Source: an uncultured Clostridium sp.
GTDB taxonomy: Bacteria; Bacillota; Clostridia; TANB77; CAG-465
DNA length: 37,191 nucleotides
Direction of reading: 5' to 3'
NCBI GenBank assembly: GCA_947361355.1
Contig: CANAIR010000018.1
Span: forward strand, 1 to 37,191
The first letter of the stretch is position 1; each line of letters starts with the position of its first letter. Shown one piece after another: positions 18,639-27,320 of this stretch. The position numbers were made by a program, and so were the translations under genes. The notes under the pieces are model-generated. The model ran no database searches and had not been told where the DNA came from. It saw nothing but the letters and a program-made list of their open reading frames with translations.

Positions 18639-18667
18639 TTGACATAAAAATGAAAAAGTAGTATAAT
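18639..18667 (+). promoter_or_regulatory. Perfect consensus promoter of the 146-aa gene
   Basis: TTGACA (18639-18644), 17-base spacer, TATAAT (18662-18667): both boxes and the spacing are ideal. Confidence 0.85.
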
Positions 18668-18724
18668 AAAATTAGGATAATTATATCTAAATTAAAATTT
18701 TAATAAATTTAAGGAGAATGTAAT

Positions 18725-19165
18725 ATGAAAAATTATTATGAAAACAAAAAGTTGGAAAATGGACAGATTGTAATGAATTATCTAGAAGAGTTTGAGCGGA
18801 CTGGTTCGAAACTTTATCTTCAATCAGTTTTAACTAATCTCATTTATGAGGAATTTAATGATGAAATTTTTGACACAGTGTACTTTTTTGATAACAGACC
18901 ATTAAAAAATGTAGTTATAAAGAAAGCCCCAAAATCTTGGTTAAAAAATGCACTTCTTACTAAGCAGGATACTGATTACGTGGGTGCAATGCTTAACCGA
19001 ATTCAAGAAGAAAAGTTAAAACTTGATGCAAATGAGCTGATACACGCAAGGCACTGGGAAGTACGTTTATACGCAGCACAGTTTGCATCTACTGAGGAAC
19101 TGTTAGCTCAGTTACCGTGGGAAGAAAATCAGGCAGTTATCTTAGAAATTTTAAGAAGACTGTAA
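18725..19165 (+). CDS. Hypothetical protein, 146 aa, raised GC
   Basis: Function not recognised. AAGGAGAATGTA precedes the ATG. It is a soluble, acidic and mostly helical protein with no cysteines or membrane segments. The C-terminal half (HARHWEVRLYAAQFAS, EELLAQLPWEENQAVILEILRRL) recalls the paired helices of HEAT/ARM-type repeats, which is impression only. Composition is unlike the neighbours: sample 60-base lines near 19021 and 19081 are about 45% GC, with CGG, CTG and CCG codons rare elsewhere in the window. That suggests recent transfer from a higher-GC relative or special codon use. It has its own ideal promoter and a clear terminator, so it is a free-standing unit. Confidence 0.8.
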   Translation: MKNYYENKKLENGQIVMNYLEEFERTGSKLYLQSVLTNLIYEEFNDEIFDTVYFFDNRPLKNVVIKKAPKSWLKNALLTKQDTDYVGAMLNRIQEEKLKLDANELIHARHWEVRLYAAQFASTEELLAQLPWEENQAVILEILRRL

Positions 19166-19179
19166 TATGTGTATTATGG

Positions 19180-19210
19180 TGGTACTAATTAATTTAGTGC
19201 CATCTTTTTT
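19180..19210 (+). terminator. Terminator of the 146-aa gene
   Basis: TGGTACTAA (19180-19188) with TTAGTGCCA (19194-19202), one G-U pair, 5-base loop, then T6. Confidence 0.8.
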
Positions 19211-19211
19211 C

Positions 19212-19233
19212 GTGATAATTTTGTGATAATTTG
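19212..19233 (+). promoter_or_regulatory. 11-bp tandem repeat upstream of the ABC transporter promoter
   Basis: GTGATAATTTT (19212-19222) is followed directly by GTGATAATTTG (19223-19233), identical in 10 of 11 bases. It ends nine bases before the -35 box. Direct repeats of one helical turn placed here are typical of OmpR/PhoB-family response-regulator sites. Regulation by such a factor is inference. Confidence 0.5.
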
Positions 19234-19242
19234 TCATATTCA

Positions 19243-19271
19243 TTGAGTTATAAAGCTTTTTATTATATAAT
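19243..19271 (+). promoter_or_regulatory. Promoter of the ABC transporter operon
   Basis: TTGAGT (19243-19248), 17-base spacer, TATAAT (19266-19271). Confidence 0.7.
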
Positions 19272-19293
19272 ACTAAAGAAAAAGGTGATAAAA

Positions 19294-20004
19294 ATGAATG
19301 AAGTTATATATTCTCTAAAAAATGTAAAAAAGATATATAAAAGTGCGGGGGAAACTACACATGCACTAGATAATGTATCTTTTGATATATTGAACGGTGA
19401 AATAGTTGTAATACTTGGGCCATCTGGTTCTGGAAAGTCTACTATGCTAAATGTACTCTCTGGAATAGATAATCCAACTAGTGGTCAAGTTATGTTTGAA
19501 AATATGAGAATAGACAAATATAGCGATAAAGAATTAACAGATTATAGAAAAGATAATCTAGGATTTATATTTCAATCATATAATTTAATATCAAACTTAA
19601 ATATATATGAAAATGTTGAACTTGGAAGCCATTTATCAGATAATAGTTTATCAATAAATGAAATTTTAAAAGTTGTAGGATTGTATGAAATGAAAAATAA
19701 ATTTCCATATCAACTGTCTGGTGGACAAATGCAAAGGGTAGCTATTGCACGTGCTGTTGCTAAAAATCCAAAAGTGCTTTTTTGTGATGAACCAACAGGT
19801 GCGCTTGATGAAAAAGTAGGAAAACAAACTTTAAAATTATTACAAGATATAAATAGAAAATATAAAACTACTGTAATTATAGTTACACATAATCCATCAA
19901 TTGCTAATATGGCAAATACTGTTATAAAAATGAACAGTGGAAAGGTAGTAAGTATGACTAAAAATGAGAATGTAGTAGATGCTGAACAAATAGGGTGGGC
20001 ATAA
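19294..20004 (+). CDS. ABC transporter ATPase, MacB/LolD-like (first of two)
   Basis: ATPase of a mechanotransmission-type (type VII) ABC transporter. The start is the ATG at 19294 behind AAAGGTGAT. An open frame back to 19231 crosses the promoter and is rejected. The 236-aa product has Walker A GPSGSGKS (42-49), a Q loop in IFQSYNLISNL, signature LSGGQMQRVAIARA, Walker B VLFCDEPTGALD and switch His in VTHNP. The C-terminus ends EQIGWA, mirrored by PKEIPWG in the second ATPase. The stop codon overlaps the permease ATG by one base. Confidence 0.93.
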   Translation: MNEVIYSLKNVKKIYKSAGETTHALDNVSFDILNGEIVVILGPSGSGKSTMLNVLSGIDNPTSGQVMFENMRIDKYSDKELTDYRKDNLGFIFQSYNLISNLNIYENVELGSHLSDNSLSINEILKVVGLYEMKNKFPYQLSGGQMQRVAIARAVAKNPKVLFCDEPTGALDEKVGKQTLKLLQDINRKYKTTVIIVTHNPSIANMANTVIKMNSGKVVSMTKNENVVDAEQIGWA

Positions 20005-22610
20005 TGGGATTATTATTTTTAAATGCCTTTAAAGGTCTAAAATCTAAAAAAGTTCAAATGATTGGTATTATATTTTGTATTATTTTATCTACAAGTATAT
20101 ATACAGCAATGAATACAGCATTGGATAGAATGGAAGATAGATATCATAATTATTTAAAGGAACAAAATGTAGAAGATTTTTCTTTTGTTCCTAATATTGA
20201 TTATTCCAAAGATTATACAAAAGAAGAAGTTCAAAATTTAATTGAAAATGAATTAAAAGATATACCAAAAGAACAAATGGAATTAGTTATTAAATATCAA
20301 ATGACTCTTGGAATGAGATCAATACCAAACATCGATAAACTTTATGAAGCAGTAGACTACATTTTTAATAATAATGGAGCAAATGATAAAAAATTAGAAG
20401 AAAAGATAGAAGAGACTAAAGCAAAGTACGACTTTAAGTATACTAAGCAACTTGCAAAAGTTACTACTGAAGAAAAATTACTTCATAAAGCTATGATTTA
20501 TGATAAAAATATGAATATAGATATTCCATATTTAGTTGAAGGTAGAATGCCAGAAAATAACAGTGAAATAACTGTATTACCAAAATTTGCTGAAATTAAT
20601 AATATAAGATTAGGTGATAAGTACAAAATAGGTGAAAAAGAGTATGATGTAGTAGGTTTTGCGTATTCTCCAGATCATATTTTTCCACTTATTTCAATAA
20701 ATAGACCAATATTTAATGAAAAAACAGATAATATAATATATATGACAAATTCTACTTTTGAAGAATTTGGTGGAGTAAAAGAAAGTTCATATATAGCAGC
20801 TTTTAATGACAAAGATAAGACATTTGATTTTGAAACACTTTTTGAGATGTTTAAAGATGACAAAAATATTACATTGAGTCCACTTGCAGCTATGAAAATA
20901 CTTCGTGTTAATTCTTTAGAAGCAGAAATAAAAACAGATAGATTATTTGCAAAGTATTTTCTATATTTATTACTTGCAATATCTGTATTTGTTATAATTG
21001 TAATAACTAAAAAAAGAATAGAAGATGAAAGATTACAAATTGGTGTTTTAAAATCACTTGGGTATAAATCGTTTGGAATAGCTATAAGCTATCTTGTTTA
21101 TCCAATAGTAGGAAGTATTGTAGGAGGAGCTATAGGATTTGCAATAGGTGTTCCAGCACATGAGATACTTACAAAATTGTATGTAGGATACTTTAATTTA
21201 CCAATTGCTAATTTTGTAATAAACTATAAGTATTTATATGAAAGTGTTATAGTTCCAATAGTAGTACTCTCTATACTTGCATTTTTAATTGCAATATTTA
21301 TGCTTCGTAAGAAACCTCTTGATTTATTAAAAGAAGGAAGTAATTTAAAGGTAAATATATTTAGTAGATTTGTTACATTTATAACTAAAGGATTACCATT
21401 TAAAATGAGATTTAAATTATCTTTAGCTTCTCGTTCATTAGGTAAGCTATTTATAGTTACATTAACTTCATTTTGTACAGGATTATTAATTGTACTTATA
21501 TTAATAGGATTAAATATGTTTTCTTCGATGATTGATAAAACTTTTGAGGGCTTAAATTTTGACAATATGGTATCTTATCAACAAGCAATAAAAGATGAAA
21601 GTAATGAGTTTGCATCTGATAAAGAAGATTTAATATATAATACAACTTTTGAGTTAGATAGAGTAAAAAAAGTAAATGGTGATGAAGTAACAATTGATAA
21701 AGAAAGTGTGTCTAATAGTTTTATAACTATAAATACAAATGAATCACAAAGTGATGAAAATAATAAAGAAAATGAAGATAATGAAAATGAGAGATTTTCA
21801 ATTTCAATTTCTGGAATAGACCAAAATCCAAATTTTATAAAACTTTATGATATTAATGATAATGAATTACAAAATAAGTTAGTTAGTGATAATGATATAG
21901 TAATAAACAAAAATATAGCTGAACTTGCTAATGTAGATGTAAATGATACATTAATTTTATTAAATTCTGATAAGGAATATGAATTTAAAGTAGTTGCTAT
22001 TCAAGATGCCTTTATGGGAAATCAAGCATATGTAAGAAGAGATTATATATCTACTTTATTTGAAGAAAAATTGGCATTTAATACTAAATATTCAAATGAA
22101 GAAAAATATTCTAAGGTATCAACAATATCAGATGAAGAAATGAATAAGATAACTAATATTTTTAGCATTTCAGATTTAAGAGAAAATATGGAAAAACAAA
22201 TGCAATCTTCAAATGGTTCTATATATTTTGTTATTTCTTTTGCCTCAGTACTTGCTTTAGTAATAATATTAGTAATTGCAAATATTATTGTAGAAGAAAA
22301 TAAAAAAACAATTTCTCTTATGAAGGTAATGGGATATAAAAATAAAGTTATAAGTCAAATAGTATTAAATATTTATACTCCTTTTGTTATAATAGCATAT
22401 ATTGCTTCTATTCCAGCAATGAAAGAAATACTTAAATTTATTGTAAAGCAACTTACATCTGATATGGAGCTTGCTATACCAATTGAATTTTCTATAACAA
22501 AAGCTATAATTGGTCTTGTAGGACTTTTAATAGGTTATTATATTGCAATATTTGTTTCAAGAAGAACATTAAATAAAGTACCATTATCAGTTGCACTAAA
22601 AAGAGAATAG
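20004..22610 (+). CDS. FtsX-like ABC permease, 868 aa, two FtsX modules
   Basis: Permease built as a duplicated (1+3)-helix FtsX/MacB module. Membrane helices lie near residues 18-36, 317-335, 358-383, 415-434, 481-507, 739-763, 785-806 and 833-853. Two large presumably extracellular domains sit at about 37-315 and 508-737. The second carries a long acidic, low-complexity patch (rich in E, N, D, S) near residues 578-600. The coupling segments KKRIEDERLQIGVLKSLGYK and EENKKTISLMKVMGYK are the hallmark FtsX motifs. The ATG at 20004 overlaps the ATPase stop as TAATG; the GTG at 19995 is rejected. Families of this build export peptides, lipoproteins or antimicrobials, or transmit force. The substrate is unknown. 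Confidence 0.92.
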   Translation: MGLLFLNAFKGLKSKKVQMIGIIFCIILSTSIYTAMNTALDRMEDRYHNYLKEQNVEDFSFVPNIDYSKDYTKEEVQNLIENELKDIPKEQMELVIKYQMTLGMRSIPNIDKLYEAVDYIFNNNGANDKKLEEKIEETKAKYDFKYTKQLAKVTTEEKLLHKAMIYDKNMNIDIPYLVEGRMPENNSEITVLPKFAEINNIRLGDKYKIGEKEYDVVGFAYSPDHIFPLISINRPIFNEKTDNIIYMTNSTFEEFGGVKESSYIAAFNDKDKTFDFETLFEMFKDDKNITLSPLAAMKILRVNSLEAEIKTDRLFAKYFLYLLLAISVFVIIVITKKRIEDERLQIGVLKSLGYKSFGIAISYLVYPIVGSIVGGAIGFAIGVPAHEILTKLYVGYFNLPIANFVINYKYLYESVIVPIVVLSILAFLIAIFMLRKKPLDLLKEGSNLKVNIFSRFVTFITKGLPFKMRFKLSLASRSLGKLFIVTLTSFCTGLLIVLILIGLNMFSSMIDKTFEGLNFDNMVSYQQAIKDESNEFASDKEDLIYNTTFELDRVKKVNGDEVTIDKESVSNSFITINTNESQSDENNKENEDNENERFSISISGIDQNPNFIKLYDINDNELQNKLVSDNDIVINKNIAELANVDVNDTLILLNSDKEYEFKVVAIQDAFMGNQAYVRRDYISTLFEEKLAFNTKYSNEEKYSKVSTISDEEMNKITNIFSISDLRENMEKQMQSSNGSIYFVISFASVLALVIILVIANIIVEENKKTISLMKVMGYKNKVISQIVLNIYTPFVIIAYIASIPAMKEILKFIVKQLTSDMELAIPIEFSITKAIIGLVGLLIGYYIAIFVSRRTLNKVPLSVALKRE

Positions 22611-22622
22611 AAGGTGATAAGT

Positions 22623-23372
22623 TTGAGTAAAAAAAAGGATAATAAAAATACTAAGAATGATAAAGAAGAAAATTTATTAGAACTAATTGATATAAAGAAA
22701 ACATATAAATTAGGAAGTGTTGAAACAGAAGTTTTAAATGGAGTAAATTTAAAAGTTAAAAAAAGTGAAATAATAGTAATACTAGGACCATCTGGTTCTG
22801 GTAAAACTACACTTTTAAATATTTTATCGGGGCTTGATAGACCTACATCTGGTAGTATATTATTTAATGGAAAAGATTTAGCAAAAGTAAGTGAGTCAAA
22901 AATTACTAAGTTTAGAAAGGATAACCTAGGATTTATATTTCAAACATATAATTTACTTGAACATTTAAATGTTAGAGAAAATGTTCTTGTTGGAAGTAAA
23001 TTAGGAAAAAATAAGGTGGATATAGATGAAATTATAAAAGTTGTAGGACTTACACGACATAAGAAAAAATATATGCACGAATTATCTGGTGGAGAACAAC
23101 AACGTGTTTCTATTGCAAGGGCTTTGGCTAAAAATCCTAGTATTATGTTTGCTGATGAGCCAACAGGTGCACTTGATGAAAAAACTGGCAAAGTAGTTTT
23201 AAAATGTTTAGTTGATGCTAATAATAAACTTGGAACCACTATGATTATTGTTACACATAATCCAGGTATTGCACAAATTGGAGATAGAGTATTACATGTA
23301 AATAGTGGAAATATAGACAAGATTATAATAAATGAAAAAAGAGTAGATCCTAAGGAAATACCTTGGGGTTAA
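22623..23372 (+). CDS. ABC transporter ATPase, MacB/LolD-like (second of two)
   Basis: Second ATPase of the operon, 249 aa. The likely start is TTG at 22623 behind AAGGTGAT, 12 bases after the permease stop. A GTG at 22614 lies inside the ribosome site. After a lysine/asparagine-rich lead of about 15 residues come Walker A GPSGSGKT (55-62), Q loop IFQTYNLLEHL, signature LSGGEQQRVSIARA, Walker B IMFADEPTGALD and His in VTHNPG. It resembles the first ATPase closely, suggesting a heterodimer with the permease's two coupling sites or alternative ATPases. It has no partner substrate-binding protein nearby. Confidence 0.93.
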   Translation: MSKKKDNKNTKNDKEENLLELIDIKKTYKLGSVETEVLNGVNLKVKKSEIIVILGPSGSGKTTLLNILSGLDRPTSGSILFNGKDLAKVSESKITKFRKDNLGFIFQTYNLLEHLNVRENVLVGSKLGKNKVDIDEIIKVVGLTRHKKKYMHELSGGEQQRVSIARALAKNPSIMFADEPTGALDEKTGKVVLKCLVDANNKLGTTMIIVTHNPGIAQIGDRVLHVNSGNIDKIIINEKRVDPKEIPWG

Positions 23373-23377
23373 TACTT

Positions 23378-23427
23378 ATAAATAAAAACATAAGGTAATA
23401 AAAAACATCCTTATGTTTTTTATTTAT
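23378..23427 (+). terminator. Terminator of the ABC operon
   Basis: 18-bp stem, 23378-23395 with 23409-23427, with one extra base in the right arm, and 13-base loop. The right arm is T-rich. Confidence 0.8.
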
Positions 23428-23444
23428 ACATTAATACTAATTCA

Positions 23445-23473
23445 TTGAAAATTGAAAAAATGTATAGTATAAT
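23445..23473 (+). promoter_or_regulatory. Promoter of the S66 peptidase gene
   Basis: TTGAAA (23445-23450), 17-base spacer, TATAAT (23468-23473). Confidence 0.8.
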
Positions 23474-23495
23474 ATTTATCATAGGTGATTTAGTT

Positions 23496-24521
23496 ATGAT
23501 AAAGTATCCAGAAAAATTATCAAAAGGAGATATTATAGGAATTACTGCACCAAGCCAAAGTGCAAACCTTTTAAAAATAGATAAAGCAATTGAAAATTTA
23601 GAGAAATTTGGTTTTAAGGTTAAGGAAACAAAAAATGTAAGAAATGAAGAAAAGTATTTTGTAAGTTCAGATGGAAAAACTAGAGCAGATGAGTTTATGT
23701 CCTTATTGGAAGATGAAAATATAAAACATATTATATCTGCTCGTGGTGGAGAATTTTTATTCGATATGATACCATATTTGCATGAATACAAAGAAAAAAT
23801 ACAAAATTTAAATGATGTAAAATATGTTCAAGGTTATTCAGATACATCACTACTTAATTTTTATCTTACTACAAATTATAATATTGCTACAATACATGCA
23901 GAAAATTTAAATGATTTTTGGATGAAAAACTTAGAAAAGACACAATTGAATGTAATTGATATAATAACAGAAAATTATAAAAATAATGAATTTATACAAG
24001 AAAGTTTTGATAAGTTTCAACTAGTTGAATATGAAGAAGGAAATTATAATGGATATAATTTAACAGAAAAAGTAGAGTATAAAACTATTAATAATATAAA
24101 ATCTATAAATGTAAATGGAAGAATTATTGGTGGTTGTATAGATGTATTAACACAGTTACTTGGAACAAAATTTGATAATACTAAAAATTTTTGCTCACAA
24201 TTTAATGAGGGAATGATTTGGTATCTAGATAATTGTGAATTAACATTTGTAGAACTATATAGAAGACTATTTCAAATGAAAATGGCTGGTTGGTTTGATA
24301 ATGCCAACTGTATATTAATAGGAAGAACGTTTGTAAAAGATGTTGTATGTGAAATCGATATAAAAGTGGCTTTAGAAAAAGCTTTAGGTGATTTAAATAT
24401 TCCTATTATATACGATGTTGATATTGGCCATGTACCACCTCAACTTGTAATGATTAATGGTTCATACGGAATATTTGAATATGATAATAAAAAGGGAAGG
24501 ATTATACAAAAATTTATTTAA
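23496..24521 (+). CDS. S66-family peptidase (LD-carboxypeptidase / MccF-like)
   Basis: Serine peptidase of the family that includes LdcA, which trims the D-Ala of murein tetrapeptides for recycling, and MccF, which destroys microcin C. The start is the ATG at 23496 behind AGGTGAT; upstream in-frame codons fall in the promoter. It is 341 aa. Likely catalytic residues are S115 in VQGYSDTSLL, E248 in DNCELTFVELYRR and H312 in DIGHVPPQ. Near the N-terminus GDIIGITAPS and SARGGEFLFDMIPYL are typical. The Arg-Gly-Gly-Glu form of the loop and the long middle region look somewhat nearer MccF than LdcA, an impression only. No signal peptide, so cytoplasmic. Confidence 0.88.
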   Translation: MIKYPEKLSKGDIIGITAPSQSANLLKIDKAIENLEKFGFKVKETKNVRNEEKYFVSSDGKTRADEFMSLLEDENIKHIISARGGEFLFDMIPYLHEYKEKIQNLNDVKYVQGYSDTSLLNFYLTTNYNIATIHAENLNDFWMKNLEKTQLNVIDIITENYKNNEFIQESFDKFQLVEYEEGNYNGYNLTEKVEYKTINNIKSINVNGRIIGGCIDVLTQLLGTKFDNTKNFCSQFNEGMIWYLDNCELTFVELYRRLFQMKMAGWFDNANCILIGRTFVKDVVCEIDIKVALEKALGDLNIPIIYDVDIGHVPPQLVMINGSYGIFEYDNKKGRIIQKFI

Positions 24522-24530
24522 ATTAATTAT

Positions 24531-24574
24531 AAAAAACTGATAAAATAGAATATTTTCTAGATATCAGTTTTTTT
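24531..24574. terminator. Bidirectional terminator between S66 peptidase and nuclease genes
   Basis: 12-bp stem AAAAAACTGATA (24531-24542) / TATCAGTTTTTT (24562-24573). A-rich and T-rich flanks serve both convergent genes. Confidence 0.8.
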
Positions 24575-24580
24575 ATTTTA

Positions 24581-25243
24581 TTATTTTATTTTCCAAAGAC
24601 CAACATTATTTTTTCTTGCAATATCAGTAAAAGTTTTAAAATAATTTGCGTATTTGACATCAGGTGGGTAGGTAGCAACTTGTGCATAGCCATTAATTAC
24701 TAAAATAGCATTAAACATTTTTTTCTTAATTTCATCTTCTGAAAAACGATTTGGAATATCAAGCCATACATATCTTAAAAGTCTGTTATATTTGTCAGTT
24801 TCACTTACATCTTTTTCTAAATACACAGTTTTACCATTTAACATTTTTGTTGTATATTCTGTTGCTTCTTTTCCATAAGCCTCAATTTTTGAAGTATATT
24901 CAGGACAGTTTATACCAATAAGTCTTAGTCTATATTGTTCATCATTATCAATAGTAACTATTATAGTATCTCCATCTACAACTCTTTTAACAGTTGCCTT
25001 AACAAACTTATCTGCGTTATTTAAATTATCATTATTAGAAGTATCATTATTTTCATATTTATTATCATTTGTATTAACATTATATGAATTATTATTATTT
25101 GTATTATTATTATTATTTGTATTATTATTACCACTATTATCTTTATTATAAAAAGTATCATATATTCCATATAAAGTTAAAGAAAGAATTATTAAAAAAA
25201 CTATAATTGGTATAGGGTTAGTTCTATGTTTTCTTTTTATCAT
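24581..25243 (-). CDS. Membrane-tethered thermonuclease (SNase-like)
   Basis: Calcium-dependent nuclease of the staphylococcal nuclease family. It is 220 aa with a basic N-terminus, one membrane helix (about 10-27, PIIVFLIILSLTLYGIYD), an Asn-rich spacer (36-76) and the OB-fold nuclease domain (78-220). The catalytic set is intact: D90 and D92 in VVDGDT, R107 and E115 in RLRLIGINCPE, R154 in DKYNRLLRY. The tail NNVGLWK is also typical. It should hydrolyse DNA or RNA outside the membrane, for nutrient use or defence; the role is inference. The spacer is written in AAT/AAC codons and could vary in length. It follows the deacetylase gene on the same strand by 38 bases. Confidence 0.93.
   Translation of the reverse strand: MIKRKHRTNPIPIIVFLIILSLTLYGIYDTFYNKDNSGNNNTNNNNNTNNNNSYNVNTNDNKYENNDTSNNDNLNNADKFVKATVKRVVDGDTIIVTIDNDEQYRLRLIGINCPEYTSKIEAYGKEATEYTTKMLNGKTVYLEKDVSETDKYNRLLRYVWLDIPNRFSEDEIKKKMFNAILVINGYAQVATYPPDVKYANYFKTFTDIARKNNVGLWKIK
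25050..25140 (-). repeat. Asn-codon low-complexity tract in the nuclease spacer
   Basis: Runs of ATT/GTT triplets on the plus strand, equal to AAT/AAC on the coding strand. They give runs of four to five Asn separated by T, S or G. Triplet slippage would change spacer length in frame. Confidence 0.6.
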
Positions 25244-25281
25244 TATATCACCATAACAATTATATCATAGTACTTAAAATT

Positions 25282-26142
25282 TTAAAATATTTTTTGTTTT
25301 AAAATATTATTATTTGATACATCACCCTCAACCTTATTTACTATTTCTAAATACTTATCTATTGTTACAAATGTATATTTTTTTGAAAGGAGTCTATCTA
25401 CTAGTTTTATGGCTGTTTTAACGCTAGTATCAAAAGAATCGTGCATTAGAATAATTTCATTTCCTTTGAAATATTTTAGTATATAATTATATGTTTTATT
25501 TACATTTTGAAATTTCCAATCTTTTGAATCTATAGTCCATAAAATATCAGTTAAATTTTTTGTTTTTAAAACTTCATCTACATTTTTGTTTCTAGAACCA
25601 TAGGGAACACGAATAAAATTTGGTTTTTCATTTGTTATACTTTCTATTAAATTACTTGTCTTATCAATTTGTTCAATTATTTCTTTTTTTTCAAGTTTAG
25701 TAAATAATTTGTGTTCAAAACTATGTATACCAATCTTATTACCAGTATCAAATTGAAATTTTAATGTATTATTATATTTTTCTATATTTTCTCCAAGAAC
25801 AAAAAATGTTACATTAACATTTCTTTTTTTTAGTTCGTCAACAAGTTTTGAAGTATATTCACTAGGTCCATCATCAAAGGTTAAAGCTACAATCTTTTTT
25901 TTCTTATATTGTTCAATATAAAAAGACATAATATCTTCGTTTTTTGAGTTTAAATCTTCTTCATGACTATTATCGTGTTCTAGACTATCACTAATTTCTT
26001 GATTTTTCAAATTTTCTACTTTAAAATTATTTATATGTGGAGTTATTATTGAAATTAAGTTAAACAAAAAAGTTATAATTATTAAGAATAATAAAATTAA
26101 TATTATAATAAAATAGCTTTTTCTTATTTTAATAAGTTTCAT
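25282..26142 (-). CDS. Polysaccharide deacetylase (NodB domain), membrane-anchored
   Basis: Metal-dependent carbohydrate esterase 4 enzyme, likely acting on peptidoglycan or another envelope glycan. It is 286 aa with one N-terminal membrane helix (about 10-34), an acidic spacer and the NodB domain from about residue 83. Motif 1 is TFDDGPS with base D90 and metal ligand D91. Motif 2 is HSFEH with H140 and H144. Motif 3 is RVPYGSR with R178, then WTIDSKDW and LMHDS with H234. All catalytic positions are present. On its strand AGAGGTG precedes the ATG. The nuclease gene follows 38 bases downstream, so both are probably one transcript of outward-facing hydrolases. Confidence 0.93.
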   Translation of the reverse strand: MKLIKIRKSYFIIILILLFLIIITFLFNLISIITPHINNFKVENLKNQEISDSLEHDNSHEEDLNSKNEDIMSFYIEQYKKKKIVALTFDDGPSEYTSKLVDELKKRNVNVTFFVLGENIEKYNNTLKFQFDTGNKIGIHSFEHKLFTKLEKKEIIEQIDKTSNLIESITNEKPNFIRVPYGSRNKNVDEVLKTKNLTDILWTIDSKDWKFQNVNKTYNYILKYFKGNEIILMHDSFDTSVKTAIKLVDRLLSKKYTFVTIDKYLEIVNKVEGDVSNNNILKQKIF

Positions 26143-26247
26143 AATACACCTCTTTTAATTCTAGAATAATTATATTATTTTTTTAAAACTAATATGAATA
26201 ATAATTTAGTAACATATTATTTAGATTATTTAAATAATTAAATTCAA

Positions 26248-26276
26248 TTGACTTAAAAACTAATGTTTGATATAAT
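26248..26276 (+). promoter_or_regulatory. Promoter of ruvB-queH
   Basis: TTGACT (26248-26253), 17-base spacer, TATAAT (26271-26276). Confidence 0.8.
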
Positions 26277-26317
26277 AAGTATGTATAAGATATATTGAAA
26301 ATGAAAGGATGAAAATA

Positions 26318-27319
26318 GTGATAGAAGATAGAGTAGTATCACCAGAATATGTAGAAGATGAAACAGAAGTAGAAGAAATAAATTTAAGACCTAAGTCTTT
26401 TTCTGAATATATTGGTCAAAAAAAAGTTAAAGAAAATTTAAAAATATACATAGAGGCTGCTTTAAAAAGAGGGGAAACATTAGATCACGTTTTGTTATAT
26501 GGACCTCCAGGGCTTGGAAAAACCACTCTTGCTACAATAATTTCAAATGAAATGGGAAGTAATATAAAAATAACATCTGGACCAGCTATTGAAAAAGCAG
26601 GGGATTTGGCAGCCATACTTACAAATTTACAGCCAAATGATGTATTATTTATAGATGAAATACATAGATTAAACAAATCAGTCGAAGAAGTACTATATCC
26701 AGCTTTAGAAGATTTTAGACTAGATATAGTAATTGGTAAAGGACCATCGGCAAGATCAATAGGACTTGACTTGCCAAAATTTACTCTTGTTGGAGCTACA
26801 ACAAAAGCAGGTTCACTTTCTTCACCACTTAGGGATAGGTTTGGTATAATAAATAAACTTGATATGTATACAGAAAAAGAACTTGCAGACATAATATCTA
26901 GAAGTGCTAATATTTTAAACATTCCTATTGAAGAAGATGCAGCTTTAGAAATTGGGTCAAGATGTAGAGGAACACCAAGAATTGCTAATAGATTACTTAA
27001 AAGGGTAAGAGATTTTGCACAGGTAGATTCTTTAGAAAGAGTAAATTATGATATTGCAAAAAAAGCTTTAAATAGACTTGAAATTGATGAAATTGGTCTT
27101 GATAAGACAGATAGGACAATGCTTGAGACTGTTATATCTAAGTTTAATGGTGGACCTGTAGGAATTGATACACTTGCAGCTTCAATTGGTGAAGATAGAG
27201 ATACAGTAGAGGATGTTTATGAACCATTTTTAATGCAAATAGGTTTTTTAGCAAGGAGTCCAAGAGGAAGAATTGCTACAAAACTTGCATACGAACATTT
27301 AGGTTTGGAGATGAAATAG
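26318..27319 (+). CDS. ruvB: Holliday junction branch-migration ATPase RuvB
   Basis: Hexameric AAA+ motor that with RuvA drives branch migration of Holliday junctions. The likely start is GTG at 26318: the ATG at 26309 overlaps the ribosome site AAAGGATGA, and the GTG product (333 aa) begins [10 protein letters not shown] as in relatives. Walker A is GPPGLGKT (62-69), Walker B DEIH (113-116), sensor 1 VGATTKAG, Arg finger in LRDRFG, sensor 2 [12 protein letters not shown]. The C-terminal winged helix ends [18 protein letters not shown]. ruvA is not adjacent, although many genomes have ruvAB together. queH starts two bases after the stop. Confidence 0.97.
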   Translation: MIEDRVVSPEYVEDETEVEEINLRPKSFSEYIGQKKVKENLKIYIEAALKRGETLDHVLLYGPPGLGKTTLATIISNEMGSNIKITSGPAIEKAGDLAAILTNLQPNDVLFIDEIHRLNKSVEEVLYPALEDFRLDIVIGKGPSARSIGLDLPKFTLVGATTKAGSLSSPLRDRFGIINKLDMYTEKELADIISRSANILNIPIEEDAALEIGSRCRGTPRIANRLLKRVRDFAQVDSLERVNYDIAKKALNRLEIDEIGLDKTDRTMLETVISKFNGGPVGIDTLAASIGEDRDTVEDVYEPFLMQIGFLARSPRGRIATKLAYEHLGLEMK

Positions 27320-27320
27320 A

